Shown here piece after piece: positions 62,501 through 64,000 of a stretch of 64,000 bases of DNA. The stretch comes from Floridanema aerugineum (GTDB lineage: Bacteria; Cyanobacteriota; Cyanobacteriia; Cyanobacteriales; Aerosakkonemataceae). The notes beneath the pieces are model-generated. The model did not search any database. It had not been told where the DNA came from and saw nothing but the letters and a program-made list of their open reading frames with translations. Location: positions 62,001-126,000 of the forward strand of contig NZ_JBHFNQ010000052.1 in the NCBI RefSeq assembly GCF_041929345.1, given 5' to 3'. Position 1 is the stretch's first letter, and each line of letters opens with the position of its first letter. The translations under genes were made by a program, and so were the position numbers.

Positions 62501-62812
62501 GAGCATTTGTTGAATAAGATTGTTGCGCCAGAGTATCGCCAGGTTAATATTGAAACATTGATGGAATTATCGGCAATTGCGGAACGTAACCCGGATTTAA
62601 GAATAGAAGATTACATTGTTTTAGATGTGTTAATTGGTCATGCTGTCAGGTTAGCATTTTTGGATAAGTTTCCTGAAAAAGGCGATCGCTATGATGAGTA
62701 TAAAGCAGCTGCTTGGCGGTCTTTTTATGAAACCTCTCCTTATACCTGTGCTACTTTTGTAGTGAAAGCGTTCCGCTTCTTAACTCAGTTTGGAAAAGCG
62801 AGTGCAGCATGA
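59570..62812 (+). CDS. GH15/phosphorylase-kinase alpha-like protein
   Basis: A 1080-residue protein. The N-terminal 400 residues form an (alpha/alpha)6 barrel: GDYTDAWVRDNVYSILAVWG, GDDQWGHLQLDATSLFLLML, DYGLWERGNKINHGNPELNA, and DHTRLHYEPWELKQF. This is the glycoside hydrolase 15 family branch that also includes the regulatory subunits of phosphorylase kinase. The C-terminal half is helical and resembles the regulatory extension of those subunits. It is either a glucan hydrolase or a glycogen-linked regulator. The DUF29 gene overlaps its stop by 4 bases. Confidence 0.85.
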   Translation: MMKNQLSELQARLDYYYQQIQTVILDRQNPITGLLPASTAINAHGDYTDAWVRDNVYSILAVWGLALGYRKLNDDFGRSYELEQSVVKLMRGLLFCMMRQSHKVEKFKETQSPLDALHAKYNTNTGDIVVGDDQWGHLQLDATSLFLLMLAQMTASGLHIIYTLDEVNFVQNLVYYIGRAYRTPDYGLWERGNKINHGNPELNASSVGMAKAALEAINGINLFGIRGSQASVIHVLPDEIARARITLKSILPRESSSKEVDAALLSVISFPAFAVENEQLVERTKKKIIDKLAGRYGCKRFLRDGHQTTIEDHTRLHYEPWELKQFENIECEWPLFFTYLFLDGLFRGDKEQAQDYKEKLEGLLVERESLRLLPELYYVPKDKIEAERSHPKTQTRLPNENVPLVWAQSLYYLGQLLNEGLIAIGDIDPLGRHLCRGKESKPLVQIALLAEDEDLQIKLADYGIPAQTPRQVEPIQVRQASELSTIYTQIGRNDKLSLTGRPVRRLRSLTTSRIFRVRGETIVFLPASLDKQQFYLTLDYHFLLDQIRSELAYIQRNWMELGRPTMTLLLTHSMLETGSEALLALMQELNSGYCNGVQIKLGNLQQFLQTSAKERIDFIHDFEFTQSPVQNTASVKYYLIYNPEKNWPLGHTQEFKLEYETDTRFLINCLRDSQNIYEQVELLQTLTRLKSVNFDTGLGGPKHPVTVADLLNEIYEKAVRGVADKTFNQSSIHWTVIRRAAGLRGMVDIGLSDAVTDILVRQKQISVGKAYSEASLITRPMSHHEIDEKIKEFCGEDIRDRVLTQEILIYIGLLIKSEPDLFNGLLTLRVGYLILLITSELAQELKITQDEAHEYLMTLSPFEVKSRVREVIAGYEGMNQLLRQQESLHVKQSETDIEWVVLPEKEEESQTDKWLQKRQRDGALNRVPKDFYPRVWQLLKHCKGLVIGDKLERRNRLDSEWLLAEMTPGEKNFALQIEHLLNKIVAPEYRQVNIETLMELSAIAERNPDLRIEDYIVLDVLIGHAVRLAFLDKFPEKGDRYDEYKAAAWRSFYETSPYTCATFVVKAFRFLTQFGKASAA

Positions 62813-63243
62813 GTAAAACTTTGTACGAAACAGATTATTTGAAATGGATTGAAACCACCGTAGCGAAGTTGCGAATGGGGGATTATTCACACATTGATTG
62901 GGAAAATTTGATTGAAGAAATTGAGGACATGGGAAAAAGTGAACGCAGGAGTTTAGAAAGTAATCTAACAGTAATTATGACTCACTTACTGAAATGGCAA
63001 TATCAGCCAGAATTCCGCAGTGGTAGCTGGAGAGGTAGTATTAATGAACATCGTAGACGCATTCGCAAAGCTTTGAAAGATTCGCCTAGTCTTAAACCTT
63101 TTTTAGCAGAGGTTTTTGCCGAATGTTATGCGGATGCAGTGGAACAGGCGATCGCAGAAACTGGACTTTCTGTGGAGGTGTTTCCCGAAATTTGTCCTTA
63201 TAGTTCTGAGGAAATTTTGAGTAGTGAATTTTTGCCGGAGTGA
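62809..63243 (+). CDS. DUF29-family protein
   Basis: A 144-residue DUF29 protein: YLKWIETTVAKLRMGDYSHI, DWENLIEEIEDMGKSERRSL, and LTVIMTHLLKWQYQPEFRSG are the family's most typical segments. Its ATG overlaps the GH15-like stop, so the two are translated together. The family's function is unknown to me. It is a better match to the family consensus than the copy at 33005. Confidence 0.92.
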   Translation: MSKTLYETDYLKWIETTVAKLRMGDYSHIDWENLIEEIEDMGKSERRSLESNLTVIMTHLLKWQYQPEFRSGSWRGSINEHRRRIRKALKDSPSLKPFLAEVFAECYADAVEQAIAETGLSVEVFPEICPYSSEEILSSEFLPE

Positions 63244-63273
63244 GCGATCGCACTTAAATATCATGTACATAAT

Positions 63274-63301
63274 GTAGAGACGTTATATATAACGTCTCTA
63301 C
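63274..63301. repeat. Palindrome of the GTAGAGACGTT family
   Basis: GTAGAGACGTTATATATAAC followed by the complement: 28 bases, perfect. It follows the DUF29 gene by 30 bases and can act as its terminator hairpin. Same arms as 21702, 21745 and 57319, with a TATATA centre. Confidence 0.85.
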
Positions 63302-63357
63302 AAGGTTTTGAGTTATACCTAATCTAGAGTAAACCTGTCTAATTTAGCTTGCTTAAG

Positions 63358-63957
63358 TTATTTACAAAAGTTGTGTCTTATTAAGAACTCACTTAGCAAT
63401 CGTTCAGCTATTTCTATAGCTTTATTTAGGTAAGAGAGAACTTTCTTAATATTATCTGTCTCTTTTTGATTAGCTTGAGAATTGATGTTTAATTCAGATA
63501 ACCTGTCTTCATAGGAACGAATAGAATTTCGGAGTTTTTGAATCAATTCTTTTGCTTCAGCTTTAATTTGTGTGCAAGGAACGTTTTTCTGAGCCAAAAT
63601 AATATCATTGAAAGCTACTAGAAATTTAGCAGCTTCAGGTATTACTAACTCTGGCGATTGAGTGAAAAGCGCACCGACTCCAGTTCCCGCACCTACACCA
63701 AGAATTGCTCCACCACCTACAATCACGGCAACTCCACCTGCCATGCCAAAACCGCCTGCTGCGATCGCGCCTCCACCAAGCGCAGCAAGAACAGCAGAAA
63801 TAGCCGCTGCTCCCGAAAGTCCAGGTGCAAGCAAAGGAGCAAGTACCGCAATAACCAGAGGCATAGCAACAGCAGCCGCTACAGCTACTACAACTGCTCC
63901 AATCAATCCGCCAAAAATAAGATTTAGGGGAAACTGTTGTTCTTGCAACTCACTCAT
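63358..63957 (-). CDS. Glycine-rich membrane protein with helical tail
   Basis: A 199-residue protein. Residues 12-105 are very rich in Gly/Ala/Val and form two or three hydrophobic stretches (LIFGGLIGAVVVAVAAAVAM, AGGVAVIVGGGAILGVGAG) with glycine-zipper spacing. Residues 115-199 are a charged helical bundle (IKAEAKELIQKLRNSIRSYE, IKKVLSYLNKAIEIAERLL). Glycine zippers occur in pore-forming and channel proteins. I do not recognise a family. The chain is complete and ends before the window edge. Confidence 0.65.
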   Translation of the reverse strand: MSELQEQQFPLNLIFGGLIGAVVVAVAAAVAMPLVIAVLAPLLAPGLSGAAAISAVLAALGGGAIAAGGFGMAGGVAVIVGGGAILGVGAGTGVGALFTQSPELVIPEAAKFLVAFNDIILAQKNVPCTQIKAEAKELIQKLRNSIRSYEDRLSELNINSQANQKETDNIKKVLSYLNKAIEIAERLLSEFLIRHNFCK

Positions 63958-64000
63958 AAATTTCTTGTAGCTGGATTTGAAAATTGTTACAAGATATTTT

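Noticed and set aside
63658..63970. Two plus-strand frames opposite the glycine-rich gene
   Set aside because: Their Ser/Arg- and Pro/Ala-rich products are the expected antisense readings of a Gly/Ala-rich gene.

Overview
The window is from a cyanobacterial chromosome, probably a filamentous one. The octamer GCGATCGC (HIP1) is scattered throughout, and the gene set is cyanobacterial: ferredoxin-nitrite reductase, NtcB and CnaT nitrate regulators, psbK beside tgt, ferrochelatase with a chlorophyll-binding tail, and DUF29, DUF4126 and HEAT-repeat proteins. G-rich low-complexity spacers, short palindromes and toxin-antitoxin debris are common. I see no intact insertion sequence, CRISPR array, rRNA or tRNA.

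Layout. 1-3.2 kb: the 5' part of nirA with a textbook NtcA-activated promoter, and divergent small and HEAT-repeat genes. 3.2-5.8 kb: a scrambled toxin-antitoxin island (HicB-like/VapC pieces, a RelE/antidote pair, duplicated scars) and a MITE-like element. 5.8-10.9 kb: a tight seven-gene operon on the minus strand that encodes a ubiquitin-like conjugation pathway: E1, ubiquitin-like modifier, E2, membrane-anchored JAMM protease, two membrane-anchored RING/U-box-like proteins and an unknown protein. A divergent gene at 11.0 kb encodes a helix-turn-helix protein like the N-terminal domains of cyanobacterial conflict proteins. This operon is the most interesting content of the window.

11.6-23.4 kb: a UPF0175/DUF3368 toxin-antitoxin pair between direct repeats, psbK-tgt, cobS, comF, a TPR protein, aspartate ammonia-lyase, a DUF362 protein, inorganic pyrophosphatase with a structured leader, and panD. 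23.4-26.5 kb: mobA, a 53-residue unknown, cnaT and ntcB, the regulatory partners of the nirA promoter at the left edge. 26.7-38.6 kb: HdeD-like and TMEM175-like membrane proteins, a second toxin-antitoxin scar, a large secreted zinc metalloprotease, DinB, DUF2993, DUF29, an SbmA-like ABC transporter, hicAB, a methyltransferase and hemH.

38.6-49.5 kb: a cyclic-peptide-type ABC exporter, two family 2 glycosyltransferases, an orphan Phd antitoxin, a truncated glutamate dehydrogenase, two OB-fold secreted proteins, a nucleotidyltransferase and a JmjC/cupin oxygenase. 49.7-64 kb: a CHASE3 histidine kinase with its OmpR-type regulator, a dynamin-like GTPase, a fused oligopeptide ABC ATPase, a ferredoxin-MBL protein, a WecB/TagA glycosyltransferase, a GH15/phosphorylase-kinase-like protein with a DUF29 protein, and a glycine-rich membrane protein.

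All functional calls come from reading the sequence and recognising families. No database search was run.
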